This document shows, one piece after another, positions 36,969 through 45,258 of a DNA stretch of 64,000 nt; position 1 is the first letter of the stretch; each line of letters opens with the position of its first letter. The stretch is from NCBI GenBank assembly GCA_963702305.1, contig CAVPBX010000018.1, positions 124,001 to 188,000 of the forward strand. Direction: 5' to 3'. The notes beneath the pieces were generated by a model. It saw nothing but the letters and a program-made list of their open reading frames with translations, was not told where the DNA came from and ran no database searches. This DNA is from PALSA-693 sp963702305. GTDB lineage: Bacteria > Actinomycetota > Acidimicrobiia > Acidimicrobiales > Palsa-688. The translations under genes and the position numbers were made by a program.

Positions 36969-37717
36969 TTCTTCTTCACCGTGGTCGAAGTGGTCGGGGC
37001 GACAGTGGTCGGGGTCACGGTGGTGGGGGTCGCCGGGGTGGTGGTGCTGGGAGTCGTCTTGGCCGCGGGCGCCAGCTTCGTCAGGTTGGTCTGCACGTAC
37101 GCCGGCGGCGGGGGGATGCTGTTCTTGTCGGCCGCCGGCACGAAGGCGATCGTCAGCAGCGACTGGTCGACCAGCAGGATGTTGCGGGGATCGATCGTCG
37201 CCAGGGTGCCGGTGGTGGCGCCGGCGAAGTTGAACTGCATGACGTACACGTGCGACTGCTTGCCGCCGCAGCTGTTTCCGTCCAGGTACTGCTTCCCGCC
37301 CGGCACCTGCAGCTCGGCCGCGTTGAGCTTCATCCCCACCGCGCTGGCGAACTTGCCCAGGGTGGCGTTCTTGCCAGCCGCCGACTTCACGGTCGGGTGG
37401 ATGTGGATGATGCCGTCGCCGTTGCCGGTCGTGATCCCGTACGGGTCCTTGGCGTGGGTGATGGGCGCCAGGAACTTGCCGCAGGCGTACACCGCGTACC
37501 CCTCGTTCCAGATGGTGCCGACGGTGGGGGCCGTGGCGCCCTGGTTGTTGATGGCCGTCAGGCGGCGGTCGCGGCTGGCGACGGTGCCGATGACGCCCAG
37601 GATGACCACCAGCGCGATGACGCTGAAATAGGTCCAGGGCGTCCGGCCCCGATGCGTCCGCCCACCGCCGGTGCCGGCGGCGCGCGCCACTTTTTTACTG
37701 GAAGAAGCCTTGCCCAT
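36965..37717 (-). CDS. Membrane-anchored protein with Thr/Pro-rich tail
   Basis: A 250-residue protein with a basic cytoplasmic start (SSSKKVARAAG), one transmembrane helix (about 30-46, FSVIALVVILGVIGTV), an outer domain (YAVYACGKFLAPITHAKDPYG, GIIHIHPTVKS, GGKQYLDGNSCGGKQSHVYV) with two cysteines, and a C-terminal Thr/Pro-rich tail. The tail could be glycosylated or span the wall. The IHIHP motif could bind metal, by inference only. A similar protein sits next to manC in related genomes. TACCCT lies 10 nt before its ATG, and the GT2 stop is 8 nt upstream. Confidence 0.65.
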   Translation of the reverse strand: MGKASSSKKVARAAGTGGGRTHRGRTPWTYFSVIALVVILGVIGTVASRDRRLTAINNQGATAPTVGTIWNEGYAVYACGKFLAPITHAKDPYGITTGNGDGIIHIHPTVKSAAGKNATLGKFASAVGMKLNAAELQVPGGKQYLDGNSCGGKQSHVYVMQFNFAGATTGTLATIDPRNILLVDQSLLTIAFVPAADKNSIPPPPAYVQTNLTKLAPAAKTTPSTTTPATPTTVTPTTVAPTTSTTVKKK

Positions 37718-37725
37718 AGCGTCGT

Positions 37726-38676
37726 TCAGGGTAGCGGTCGCGACGCCGGCTCAGGCATCGTGCCGCCGGCGGCCGGACGGGCCGGCTCGCCCGGCTCGGC
37801 GGCGGGGACTTCGAGGGCGGCCGGCCGGCCCAGGCGGTGCTGGGCGATGGCCACGGCCAGCCGGGCGCCGAGGCCGACCCCCACGAGCGGCAGGGCGGCC
37901 CGCTTGGCTCCCGCCGTGGTCCGCCAGGCAAACCGCCACATCGACCGGTGGTGGGCGGCCAGCATGCGGTAGGGGTGGCGGTTGGCGGAGACGCCCTGCA
38001 CGTGCAGCACCTCGGCGGTCGGTTCGTACCCGATGGCCCACCCGGCCCGGCCCAGCCGCCAGCACAGGTCAACATCTTCCATGTACATGAAATACGACGG
38101 GTCGAAGCCGCCGATGGCGTCCCACGCCTGGCGGCGGGCCAGGAAGCAGGCGCCCGACACCCAGTCCACCCGGGCGGCCTGCCCGTGGTCCCAGTCGAGC
38201 AGCCGGTAGCGCCGGGTGAACCGGTTCCCGGGGGCCAGCAGCCCGAAGAGGCCGTGCCCGATGGCGTCGACCAGGTCGGGAAAGGTGCGCGCCGACGGGT
38301 ACAGGGACCCGTCGGCGTTGGTCAGGCGGGGCCCGACCAGGCCCAGGTTGGCGTCGGCGCGCAGGGCGGCCAGCAGGGCCGCCATCGACCCGGGCCGCAA
38401 CTCCACGTCCGGGTTGCAGACCAGCACGTGCTCGGCGGCGCGCGCTTCGGGGGTGGCGGCGCCCCGGTTGGCGGCCCGGCCGTAACCCAGGTTGGCGCCG
38501 GTGGGCAGCCAACAGGCTCCGGCCGCCAGCGCCACCTGCTCCGAGTCGTCGGCCGAGCCGTTGTCGACCACCACGGTCGTATCCACCCCGTTGGCGGCCA
38601 GCGATTCCAGGCAGGCGGCGAGGTGCCGGGCGGCGTTGTAGTTGACGATAACCGCCGCGACCGAGCCGGCGGTCAA
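37726..38676 (-). CDS. wbbL: GT2 glycosyltransferase (WbbL/rhamnosyltransferase type)
   Basis: The 316-residue enzyme has AAVIVNYNAARHLAACLESL, VVVDNGSADDSEQ, NLGYGRAANRGA, VCNPDVELRPGSM with a DxD-like pair, WVSGACFLARRQAWDAIGGF and FMYMEDVDLCWRLGRAGW with the catalytic ED. These are the hallmarks of dTDP-rhamnosyl transferases such as WbbL, which adds rhamnose to the lipid-linked wall linker in mycobacteria. The TTG at 38676 overlaps the stop of the decarboxylase gene (TTGA), a non-standard start chosen because no ATG or GTG is available. The downstream gene starts 8 nt after its stop. Confidence 0.8.
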   Translation of the reverse strand: MTAGSVAAVIVNYNAARHLAACLESLAANGVDTTVVVDNGSADDSEQVALAAGACWLPTGANLGYGRAANRGAATPEARAAEHVLVCNPDVELRPGSMAALLAALRADANLGLVGPRLTNADGSLYPSARTFPDLVDAIGHGLFGLLAPGNRFTRRYRLLDWDHGQAARVDWVSGACFLARRQAWDAIGGFDPSYFMYMEDVDLCWRLGRAGWAIGYEPTAEVLHVQGVSANRHPYRMLAAHHRSMWRFAWRTTAGAKRAALPLVGVGLGARLAVAIAQHRLGRPAALEVPAAEPGEPARPAAGGTMPEPASRPLP

Positions 38677-39608
38677 TGCCCCAGCCGGCTGGAGAACCAG
38701 TCGATGGTGCGGGCCAGTCCATCCCGCAGCGCGGTGACCGGCTCCCATGGCAACTCCTGGCGCGCCCGGGTCAGATCCGGGCGCCGAACCGTCGGGTCGT
38801 CGGCCGGGCGCGGGGCGAAGACGATCCCCGCGCTGGAACCCGACAGCTCCAGTACCAGTTGGGCGACCTCGAGCATGGAGCGCTCGTCGTCGCTGCCCAG
38901 GTTGACCGGCCCGGCGCAGGACGAGTCGAGGAGGGCCAGCAGGCCGGTGGCCAGGTCGTCCACGTAACACAAGCTGCGCGTCTGTGATCCGTCGCCGTAG
39001 ACCGTCAGGGGCTCGCCGCGGAGGGCCTGGGTGACGAAGTTGGAGACCACCCGGCCGTCATCGGAGCGCATCCCGGGTCCGTAGGTGTTGAAGATCCGGG
39101 CGATGCGGACCTCGGTCCGGTGGCGGCGGTGGTGGGCCATGGTGAGCGCCTCGCCGAACCGCTTGGACTCGTCGTAGACAGAGCGCACCCCGACCGGGTT
39201 GACGTTGCCCCAGTAGCTCTCCGGTTGGGGATGGACGAGCGGTTCCCCGTACACCTCGCTCGTCGACGCCTGCAGGAACTTGGCCTGGTGGGCCCGGGCC
39301 AGCTCCAGAAGGTTGGCGACGCCGCGGCTGCCGACGTCGAGGATTTCCAGGGCCAGCGGCTCGAAGTCCGCCGGCGAGGCCGGCGCGGCCAGGTTGATGA
39401 TGGCGTCGAAGGAACCGTCGACCGGCACCGCGGAGGTGATGTCCGCCTCGACGAACGTGAAGCCGTCCCGGTCGATCAGCCGCTTGACGTTGGCGGCGGA
39501 CCCGGTGACCAGGTTGTCGACGCAGACCAACTCGTCGCCCCGCTCGAGCAGCCGGGCGCACAGGGTGGACCCGATGAAACCCGCCCCACCGGCCACCACC
39601 ACCCGCAT
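38673..39608 (-). CDS. uxs: UDP-glucuronate decarboxylase (UDP-xylose synthase)
   Basis: This 311-residue SDR converts UDP-glucuronate, made by the preceding Ugd, to UDP-xylose. Marks of the subfamily are VVAGGAGFIGSTLCARLL, INLAAPASPADFEP, ASTSEVYGEPLVHPQPESYW (core STSEVYGEP), the catalytic YDESKRFGEAL, RIARIFNTYGPGM and VYGDGSQTRSLCYVDD. Most relatives read YDEGKR at the active site; here it is YDESKR. ATG 39608 overlaps the ugd stop (ATGA). Confidence 0.88.
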   Translation of the reverse strand: MRVVVAGGAGFIGSTLCARLLERGDELVCVDNLVTGSAANVKRLIDRDGFTFVEADITSAVPVDGSFDAIINLAAPASPADFEPLALEILDVGSRGVANLLELARAHQAKFLQASTSEVYGEPLVHPQPESYWGNVNPVGVRSVYDESKRFGEALTMAHHRRHRTEVRIARIFNTYGPGMRSDDGRVVSNFVTQALRGEPLTVYGDGSQTRSLCYVDDLATGLLALLDSSCAGPVNLGSDDERSMLEVAQLVLELSGSSAGIVFAPRPADDPTVRRPDLTRARQELPWEPVTALRDGLARTIDWFSSRLGH

Positions 39609-40921
39609 CAGGATCGGCCCATGCCCTGGTAGGTGCACCCCGCAGCCCGCGCCGCGATTGGTTGGAGCATGTTGCGGGTGTCGACGATGGCCGGGTTCGT
39701 CATGACCGCGGCGACCTTCGTCAGGTCGAAGTCGCGGAACTGGGGCCACTCGGTGAGCACCACCAGAACGTGGGCGCCTTCGCACGCCGCGTACGGGTCG
39801 TCGCACAGTTGCAGGCCCAGCCCGTTGAGATGGCCGTCCGCCGGGTTCGGGAGGGTGGGATCGAACGCCCTGACCACCGCACCGCGCTGGCGCAGCCGCC
39901 GGACGACGGCCAGAGCGGGCGAGTCCCGGAGGTCGTCGGTGGCGGCCTTGAAGGTCAAGCCCCACGCGGCCACCGTCACCCCGGCGCCGGTGTCGCCGGC
40001 CGCTTTCCACACGTCCTCGGCGACCAGATCGAACTGGCGCTCGTTGGCCGCCACCACCTCTTTGAGGAGGGCGAAGTCGTACCCGTGCTCCTCGGCGATG
40101 CGGATCAGGGCGCTGGTGTCCTTGGGGAAGCAGGACCCACCCCAGCCGGGTCCCGGCGCCAAGTGGTCGGCGCCGATGCGGCGGTCGTAGCTCATGCCCC
40201 GGATGACGTCGACCGAGTCGGCCCCCACCGCCTGGCACAGGTTGGCGATGGCGTTGACAAAGGACACCTTGGCCGCCAAGAAGGCGTTGCAGGCGTACTT
40301 GACAGTTTCGGCGGAGGCCGGATCGGTGATGAGGACGGGCGCCCCGAGCGGCTCGTACAGGGCCGAAAGCTTCTGGGCCGCGGCCGCGTCCTCGCTACCG
40401 ATGACCACCCGATCCGGATGGAGCCAGTCGTGGACGGCGTTGCCCTCCCGGAGGAACTCGGGGTTGGAGACCACGGCCGTATCGGGACGGCCCAAGGCGG
40501 CGACGACGGTCCCCGCCGAGCCGACCGGCACGGTGGATTTCGTCACCACCACCGCGCCCGCCTGCAGGTGCGGGGCAATCTGACTGGCCGCCTGCTTGAC
40601 GAAACGGAGATCGGCGGCGCCGTCGGCACCCTGCGGCGTCGGCACGCACAGGAACACGAAGTCGGCGACCACGGCGGCCGCCGCGACGTCGGTGGTAAAG
40701 GACAACAGCCCGGTCCGCAAGCCCTCCTGGATGAGCTCCGGCAGACCCGTTTCCAGGATCGGCGATTCGCCCTTGCGCATCCGCTCGACCTTGGCGGCGT
40801 CGACGTCCACGGCCACCACCCGGTTACCCAGGTGGGCGAGGCAGGCGGCGGTCGTGAGTCCGACGTAGCCGACGCCGATCACAGCGACGGTGTACGAGCG
40901 CACGGCGGGTTCTGTCGTCAT
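39608..40921 (-). CDS. ugd: UDP-glucose 6-dehydrogenase
   Basis: The 437-residue enzyme oxidises UDP-glucose twice to UDP-glucuronate, reducing two NAD. Seen are VAVIGVGYVGLTTAACLAH (NAD site), FLCVPTPQG, VVVTKSTVPVGSAGTV, SNPEFLREGNAVHD, KYACNAFLAAKVSFVNAIAN, and the catalytic cysteine in GPGWGGSCFPKDTSAL. The C-terminal part has GLTFKAATDDLRDSPAL. It follows rfbD with a 34-nt gap and is coupled to uxs. Confidence 0.95.
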   Translation of the reverse strand: MTTEPAVRSYTVAVIGVGYVGLTTAACLAHLGNRVVAVDVDAAKVERMRKGESPILETGLPELIQEGLRTGLLSFTTDVAAAAVVADFVFLCVPTPQGADGAADLRFVKQAASQIAPHLQAGAVVVTKSTVPVGSAGTVVAALGRPDTAVVSNPEFLREGNAVHDWLHPDRVVIGSEDAAAAQKLSALYEPLGAPVLITDPASAETVKYACNAFLAAKVSFVNAIANLCQAVGADSVDVIRGMSYDRRIGADHLAPGPGWGGSCFPKDTSALIRIAEEHGYDFALLKEVVAANERQFDLVAEDVWKAAGDTGAGVTVAAWGLTFKAATDDLRDSPALAVVRRLRQRGAVVRAFDPTLPNPADGHLNGLGLQLCDDPYAACEGAHVLVVLTEWPQFRDFDLTKVAAVMTNPAIVDTRNMLQPIAARAAGCTYQGMGRS

Positions 40922-40955
40922 CGGGGAGAGATAGTCCTTCGCTGTCGGCGGCGAT

Positions 40956-41813
40956 TCAACCAGCGAGCGCTTTGACGGTGCGCTCAAGGGGTTCGTGGTG
41001 GTCGGGGAGCAGCGGGATCCCGCTGAGCCGGAGGGCGGCGTTGTCGAGGACGGAGTTGGCCGGTCGGACGGCCGGACGGGGCGGGACAAGCTCGGAAGTG
41101 GCGATAGGTTCGACCTGGGCCGGGTCAAAACCTGCCGCCGCCACCACGTCTCGTGCGAACTGGAACCACGTGGTGGGACCTTGGTTGGTCACGTGAAAGA
41201 GCCCGGGCCGCCGCCCGATCCCGAGCCGCAGGATCATGGCGGCCAGGTCGCCGGTAAAGGTGGGGCAACCCCGCTGATCGTCGACGAACCGGAGGCGCCC
41301 GCCTGGCGCGGCGAGGCGGAGGATCGTCTTGACCATGTTGGACCCGTGCGGACCGCACACCCAGGACGTGCGGACGAGGGTCGCCCCCGGGAGGGTGGCC
41401 AGCACCTCGGTCTCGCCGCCGAGCTTGGTCCGCCCGTAGACCGACTGCGGGTTGGGCCGGTCCCATTCGGTGTAGGCCCCGGCCGCCGTCCCGTCGAACA
41501 CGTAATCGGTCGACACCGTCACCAGGTGGGCACCGACCAGCCCGGCCCCTTCGGCGACATGCCGGCAGCCGAGGGCGTTGACCTGCCAAGCCCGGTCCGG
41601 ATCTGATTCGCACACGTCGACGGCGGTCCAGGCCCCGGCGTGCAACACCAGGTCCGGCTTCAGGCTGGTGATGGCCGACAGGACGGCGTCCCGGTCGGCC
41701 ACGTCGAGCTGGTCGCGCCCGGCTGCCGTCACCCGATGGTGGGGTTCCTCGGATGCCAGGCGGGCCAGGTCGGTGCCGAGCTGGCCGCCGGCGCCGGTGA
41801 TCAGGATGTTCAC
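40956..41813 (-). CDS. rfbD: dTDP-4-dehydrorhamnose reductase
   Basis: The last enzyme of dTDP-L-rhamnose synthesis: it reduces dTDP-4-keto-rhamnose with NADPH. The 285-residue protein shows NILITGAGGQLGTDLARLA, RDQLDVADRDAV, HAGAWTAVDVCESDPDRAW, STDYVFDGTAAGAYTEWD, YGRTKLGGE with the YxxxK and RTSWVCGPHGSNMV. GTG 41813 overlaps the rfbB stop (GTGA). The 3,5-epimerase RfbC is needed before this step and is not in the window. Confidence 0.93.
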   Translation of the reverse strand: MNILITGAGGQLGTDLARLASEEPHHRVTAAGRDQLDVADRDAVLSAITSLKPDLVLHAGAWTAVDVCESDPDRAWQVNALGCRHVAEGAGLVGAHLVTVSTDYVFDGTAAGAYTEWDRPNPQSVYGRTKLGGETEVLATLPGATLVRTSWVCGPHGSNMVKTILRLAAPGGRLRFVDDQRGCPTFTGDLAAMILRLGIGRRPGLFHVTNQGPTTWFQFARDVVAAAGFDPAQVEPIATSELVPPRPAVRPANSVLDNAALRLSGIPLLPDHHEPLERTVKALAG

Positions 41814-42787
41814 CGATGCGCCCCGGACCGGTCCTTTAGCGGCTGCCACCACCACCGGTTGTCCCGGTACCAGGCGAACGTGGTTTCGAGGGCCTCGTCG
41901 AGCGAGCGCTTCGGCGCCCAGCCCAGGGCCCGGACCTTCCCGGCGTCGACGGCGTAGCGCCGGTCGTGCCCCAGGCGGTCCTCGACGTACTCGATCATCT
42001 CCGAGCCGGCCCCGGCCAATCGCAACAGGCGCTCCGTCAGGTCCCGGTTGCTCAACTCATCGCCGCCTCCGATGTTGTAGATCTCCCCCGGCTCGCCGGC
42101 GCGCAGGACTGCGTCGATGGCGGCGCAGTTGTCCTCCACGTACAGCCAGTCCCGGCGGTTAAGGCCATCGCCGTACAGCGGTACCCGGTGACCGTCGATC
42201 AGGTTGGTCGCGAAGAGGGGGATCACCTTCTCGGGGTACTGCCAGGGTCCGAAGTTGTTGCTCGAGCGGGTGATCAGCACCGGGAGGCCGTAGGTCGAGT
42301 GGTAGGAGCGGGCGATGAGATCGGAGCCGGCCTTCGACGCGCTGTACGGCGAGCGCGGGTCGAGGGCGTCCGTCTCGACGCTGTGACCCTGCTCGACCGA
42401 GCCGTACACCTCGTCGGTCGACACGTGGACGACCCGATCGATGCCGGCCTGGCGGCACGCCTGCATCACCGCGTTCGTGCCCACACAGTTGGTGACCACG
42501 AAGTCCTCCGGACCGGTGATCGACCGGTCCACGTGGCTCTCCGCCGCGAAGTGCAACACCGCGTCGTGACCCTCGACCGCGGCCGACACCGCGTCGAGGT
42601 CGCACACGTCGGCGTGGACGAAGCGAAACCGGTTCGGCTCGGCCTCGTCCACCTCCTGCAGGGTCGACCGATTACCGGCATAGGTGAGGGCGTCATAGAC
42701 CGTCACCGCGTCGTCGGTGTTGGCCATGAGCCACCGCACGTAATTCGAGCCGATGAAGCCGGCCCCGCCGGTAATCAGGAGCTTCAC
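41810..42787 (-). CDS. rfbB: dTDP-glucose 4,6-dehydratase
   Basis: The enzyme removes water from dTDP-glucose to give the 4-keto-6-deoxy sugar. The 325-residue protein has LLITGGAGFIGSNYVRWL, FVHADVCDLDAV, HFAAESHVDRSI, STDEVYGSV, YSASKAGSDLI, SSNNFGPWQYPEKVIPLF and RDWLYVEDNCAAID, all typical. The GTG at 42787 is 7 nt after TAACCT, so the gene can also be transcribed independently of rfbA, 60 nt upstream. Confidence 0.96.
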   Translation of the reverse strand: MKLLITGGAGFIGSNYVRWLMANTDDAVTVYDALTYAGNRSTLQEVDEAEPNRFRFVHADVCDLDAVSAAVEGHDAVLHFAAESHVDRSITGPEDFVVTNCVGTNAVMQACRQAGIDRVVHVSTDEVYGSVEQGHSVETDALDPRSPYSASKAGSDLIARSYHSTYGLPVLITRSSNNFGPWQYPEKVIPLFATNLIDGHRVPLYGDGLNRRDWLYVEDNCAAIDAVLRAGEPGEIYNIGGGDELSNRDLTERLLRLAGAGSEMIEYVEDRLGHDRRYAVDAGKVRALGWAPKRSLDEALETTFAWYRDNRWWWQPLKDRSGAHR

Positions 42788-42794
42788 GCCCGAG

Positions 42795-42800
42795 AGGTTA
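42795..42800 (-). promoter_or_regulatory. TAnnnT -10 box of rfbB
   Basis: Reverse-strand TAACCT lies 7 nt before the rfbB GTG with no ribosome-binding site, the classic leaderless spacing. Confidence 0.5.
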
Positions 42801-42847
42801 GTAGGGCGGTGCTCAGCGACCCCGCCGGGCCGATCGCAGCTTTCCGT

Positions 42848-43957
42848 TTACTGCAGGTCGATTTGCCCGTGGTCGCCCACCATCAAGCGGGTGGCGCGCG
42901 GCCGGCGATCGGTTCTCGTCACCTCTACGTGATGGCCGAGCAAGGAGTCCTCCAGTCGCCCGGCCTGCAACACCCGGCAGTCGTCGAGGATCACCGAGTG
43001 CTCGATCTCGCTGCCCTCGATGACGCAGTCCCGGCCGATGGCCGAGAACGGCCCCACGAAGGAATCGGTCACCGTGGTGCCGGCCCCGATCACGACCGGC
43101 CCCCGAATCCGGCTGCGCACGATCTGGGCGCCGGCCTCCACCACGACCCGCCCGTCCAGTTCGGAGGCCTCGTCGACCGTGCCGTCGATGCGGCGCTCGA
43201 GCGTCTCCAGGATCAGCCGGTTGGCCTCCAGCAGAGGCGTGAGCTTGCCGGTGTCGATCCACCAACCGTCGAGGACCTCGGTACGGACCCGGAGGCCCTG
43301 ATCGACCAGCCACTGGATGGCGTCGGTGATCTCCAGCTCGCCCCGGGCGGACGGGGCGATGGCGGCAACCGCGTCATGGACCCTGGCGTCGAAGAGGTAC
43401 ACCCCCACCAGGGCCAGGTTGGACGGGGGGTCGGCCGGCTTTTCGAGCAGCCGGATGACGGACCCGTCGGCGTCGAGCTCGGCCACCCCGAAGCGGTGCG
43501 GGTCGGGGACGACCTTGAGGAGGATCTGGGCGCACGGCAACTCATCCCCGTCGCCCCCCAGGGTCGGCGTTCGAGTCCGGCTGCGGTCGGCCTCGAAGCG
43601 GTCCACGAACTCCTTCAGGCTCTGCTTGACCAGGTTGTCCCCGAGGTACATCACGAAGTCGTCCTCGCCGAGGAACTCGCGGGCGATGCGCACCGCGTGG
43701 GCCAGGCCCAGCGGGGCCGCCTGCTGCAGGTAGGTGACGGTCAGCCCCCAAGCGGACCCGTCCCCCACCGCGGCCCGCACCTCGTCGGCCGTGTCGCCGA
43801 CCACCATCCCGACCTCTTTGATGCCGGCGTCGGCGATGGCCTCGAGCCCGTAGAACAGGATGGGCTTGTTCGCCACCGGGACCAGTTGCTTGGCCCGGGT
43901 GTGGGTAATGGGCCGGAGGCGGGTTCCCGCCCCGCCCGCGAGAATGAGCGCCTTCAC
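42848..43957 (-). CDS. rfbA: Glucose-1-phosphate thymidylyltransferase, long form
   Basis: This 369-residue enzyme makes dTDP-glucose from dTTP and glucose-1-phosphate. The catalytic domain holds ALILAGGAGTRLRPITHTRAKQ (core GGAGTRLRP), MYLGDNLVKQSL, FGVAELDADG, LLEKPADPPSNLALVGVY and DGWWIDTGKLTPLLEAN; a C-terminal beta-helix (VVEAGAQIVRSRIRGPVV) follows from about 265. The long form with a beta-helix is like StrD-type enzymes of actinobacteria. The GTG at 43957 has TAACGT 8 nt upstream and starts the nine-gene run. Confidence 0.9.
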   Translation of the reverse strand: MKALILAGGAGTRLRPITHTRAKQLVPVANKPILFYGLEAIADAGIKEVGMVVGDTADEVRAAVGDGSAWGLTVTYLQQAAPLGLAHAVRIAREFLGEDDFVMYLGDNLVKQSLKEFVDRFEADRSRTRTPTLGGDGDELPCAQILLKVVPDPHRFGVAELDADGSVIRLLEKPADPPSNLALVGVYLFDARVHDAVAAIAPSARGELEITDAIQWLVDQGLRVRTEVLDGWWIDTGKLTPLLEANRLILETLERRIDGTVDEASELDGRVVVEAGAQIVRSRIRGPVVIGAGTTVTDSFVGPFSAIGRDCVIEGSEIEHSVILDDCRVLQAGRLEDSLLGHHVEVTRTDRRPRATRLMVGDHGQIDLQ

Positions 43958-43965
43958 CGGGGACG

Positions 43966-43971
43966 ACGTTA
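43966..43971 (-). promoter_or_regulatory. TAnnnT -10 box of rfbA
   Basis: Reverse-strand TAACGT is 8 nt before the rfbA GTG. It is the candidate promoter for the whole sugar run. Confidence 0.45.
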
Positions 43972-44040
43972 GTGCTCGCCGGCCCCGTCCGGCCGGGACC
44001 CGGTTGCCGGCGGGTCGGCGACGGCGGGGGGGCCGGGGGG

Positions 44041-44100
44041 GCCGGCGTAGCGGCGGGGGGGCCGGCGTAGCGGCGGGGGGGCCGGCGTCGCGGCCGGCGG
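44041..44100. repeat. G-run tandem repeat
   Basis: A 20-bp unit, gccggcgtagcggcgggggg, occurs twice in perfect copies (44041-44060 and 44061-44080), with a changed third copy, and similar G-rich sequence on both sides (44005-44125). The forward strand has several runs of five to seven G and could form G-quadruplexes. It lies 70-170 nt upstream of the rfbA start, and nothing coding is supported. Confidence 0.85.
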
Positions 44101-44168
44101 GGGCCGGCGGGGGCCGGCGTGGGCCCCAAAGCGGATTTCATAACCTTTCGTGCTAACTAAGTCAGGGA

Positions 44169-44251
44169 TCTCGGCGTAATCGGAGAATCTCGGTGTCAAA
44201 TCCGTCGTCTGACGTCGTCATTCACGCCGAGATCCACGGATTACGCCGAGA
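44169..44251. repeat. Large composite inverted repeat between rfbA and birA
   Basis: Arms 44169-44196 and 44224-44251 are 28 bp each and match at 24 positions around a 27-nt centre. Each arm contains two copies of a TCTCGGcGT motif spaced exactly 19 bp, so four sites face each other in pairs. The element is far less GC-rich than its surroundings. It may be an operator array for an unknown regulator, a terminator-like hairpin for birA, or the remnant of a small mobile element. A 12-bp palindrome TGAAGGCCTTCA follows at 44258-44269. Confidence 0.8.
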
Positions 44252-44310
44252 AGGTGTTGAAGGCCTTCACCTCGGGACCCGCCGGCGCCTTCCCGCCGCC
44301 CCGGCCCCGA

Positions 44311-45169
44311 TCATCCGCCGGCCCCCTCCGCCGGCCGGACATGCGTCACGTCCCCGGCCGCCACCGTCAGCGGCGGGCCGCCGCCGTCCGGCGCCACCAC
44401 CAGCCGGCCGTCGTCGTCGATGCGCTGGGCCCGGCCGGTCAGCTCCCGATCGCCCAGCTGCACCGCGACCCGCCGGCCCACGGTGGAGCAGGCGGCCCGG
44501 TAGGCGGCGGCCAGCCCGTCCCATCCGCCCGGGCCGCCGCCGCCCGAGCCACCGCCGCCCGGGCCACCGCCGCCCGGGCCACCGCGGCCCGCACCACCCC
44601 CCGAGTTGCCGGCACCCGAGGCGGCGCCCAGCAGGCCATCCAGGGCGGTCAGCCAACCCACCAGCAGCTCGGATCGGTCCAGCCGCCGGCCGGCGACCTG
44701 ATCAGCCCAGGCGGCGCCCGGCGGCCCGCCGTGGACGTTGAGGCCCATGCCGACCACCACCCCGCCACCGCTGGTCTCGGCCAGGATGCCCGCCAGTTTG
44801 CGGTCGCCGACCAGCAGGTCGTTGGGCCACTTCAGCTCCGGCGTGAAGCGGCCCACGTCCCTGCACGCTCGCACGGCCGCCAGCCCGGCCGCGGCCGTCA
44901 GCAGGTGCCACCGCGACGCCGGCAGGTCGGCCGGCCGCAGGAGCAACGACACCAGCAGGGCGGCACCCGGGCTCGGCTTCCCACGACCGGTCGAGCCGAC
45001 CCCGGCCGGCGGTCTGGAGGTCGGCGGCCACGACCAGCCCCTCCGCAGCCCCGGCTGCCGCCCGGGCCGCGACCACCCGATTCGTCGAGTCGGTCACCGC
45101 CAGCAGCTCGATGTCAGTGAACCGGGTGGTGGTCGCCAGCCGCCGGCGGGAATCCGGATCGAGCCGCAT
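44311..45169 (-). pseudogene. birA: Biotin--protein ligase, frameshifted once
   Basis: BirA attaches biotin to the carrier domain of carboxylases, such as the one encoded divergently 89 nt away. The start, MRLDPDSRRRLATTTRF, and AVTDSTNRVVA and LQTAGRGRLDRSWEAEPG come from one frame. One extra G near 44968 moves the rest into a second frame reading VSLLLRPADLPASRW, LKWPNDLLVGDRKLAGILAE, GMGLNVHGG and a C-terminal SH3-like domain. A Gly-rich linker of 15-bp repeats interrupts the second part. All ligase motifs are present, and no second birA is visible, so an assembly error is the likely cause. There is no N-terminal DNA-binding domain, so it is a non-regulatory class I enzyme. Confidence 0.85.
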
Positions 45170-45258
45170 GAAGGGTCAAGCTTGGCGGGCCGCCCCCCGC
45201 CGCCGCCAGCAGCCCGCGGACTCGCCCGTCGACGGGCACGCTGTCAGAATGCCTCCTC

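Noticed and set aside
44517..44600. Separate repeat element in birA
   Set aside because: The 15-bp repeats encode an in-frame Gly-rich linker and belong to the gene.
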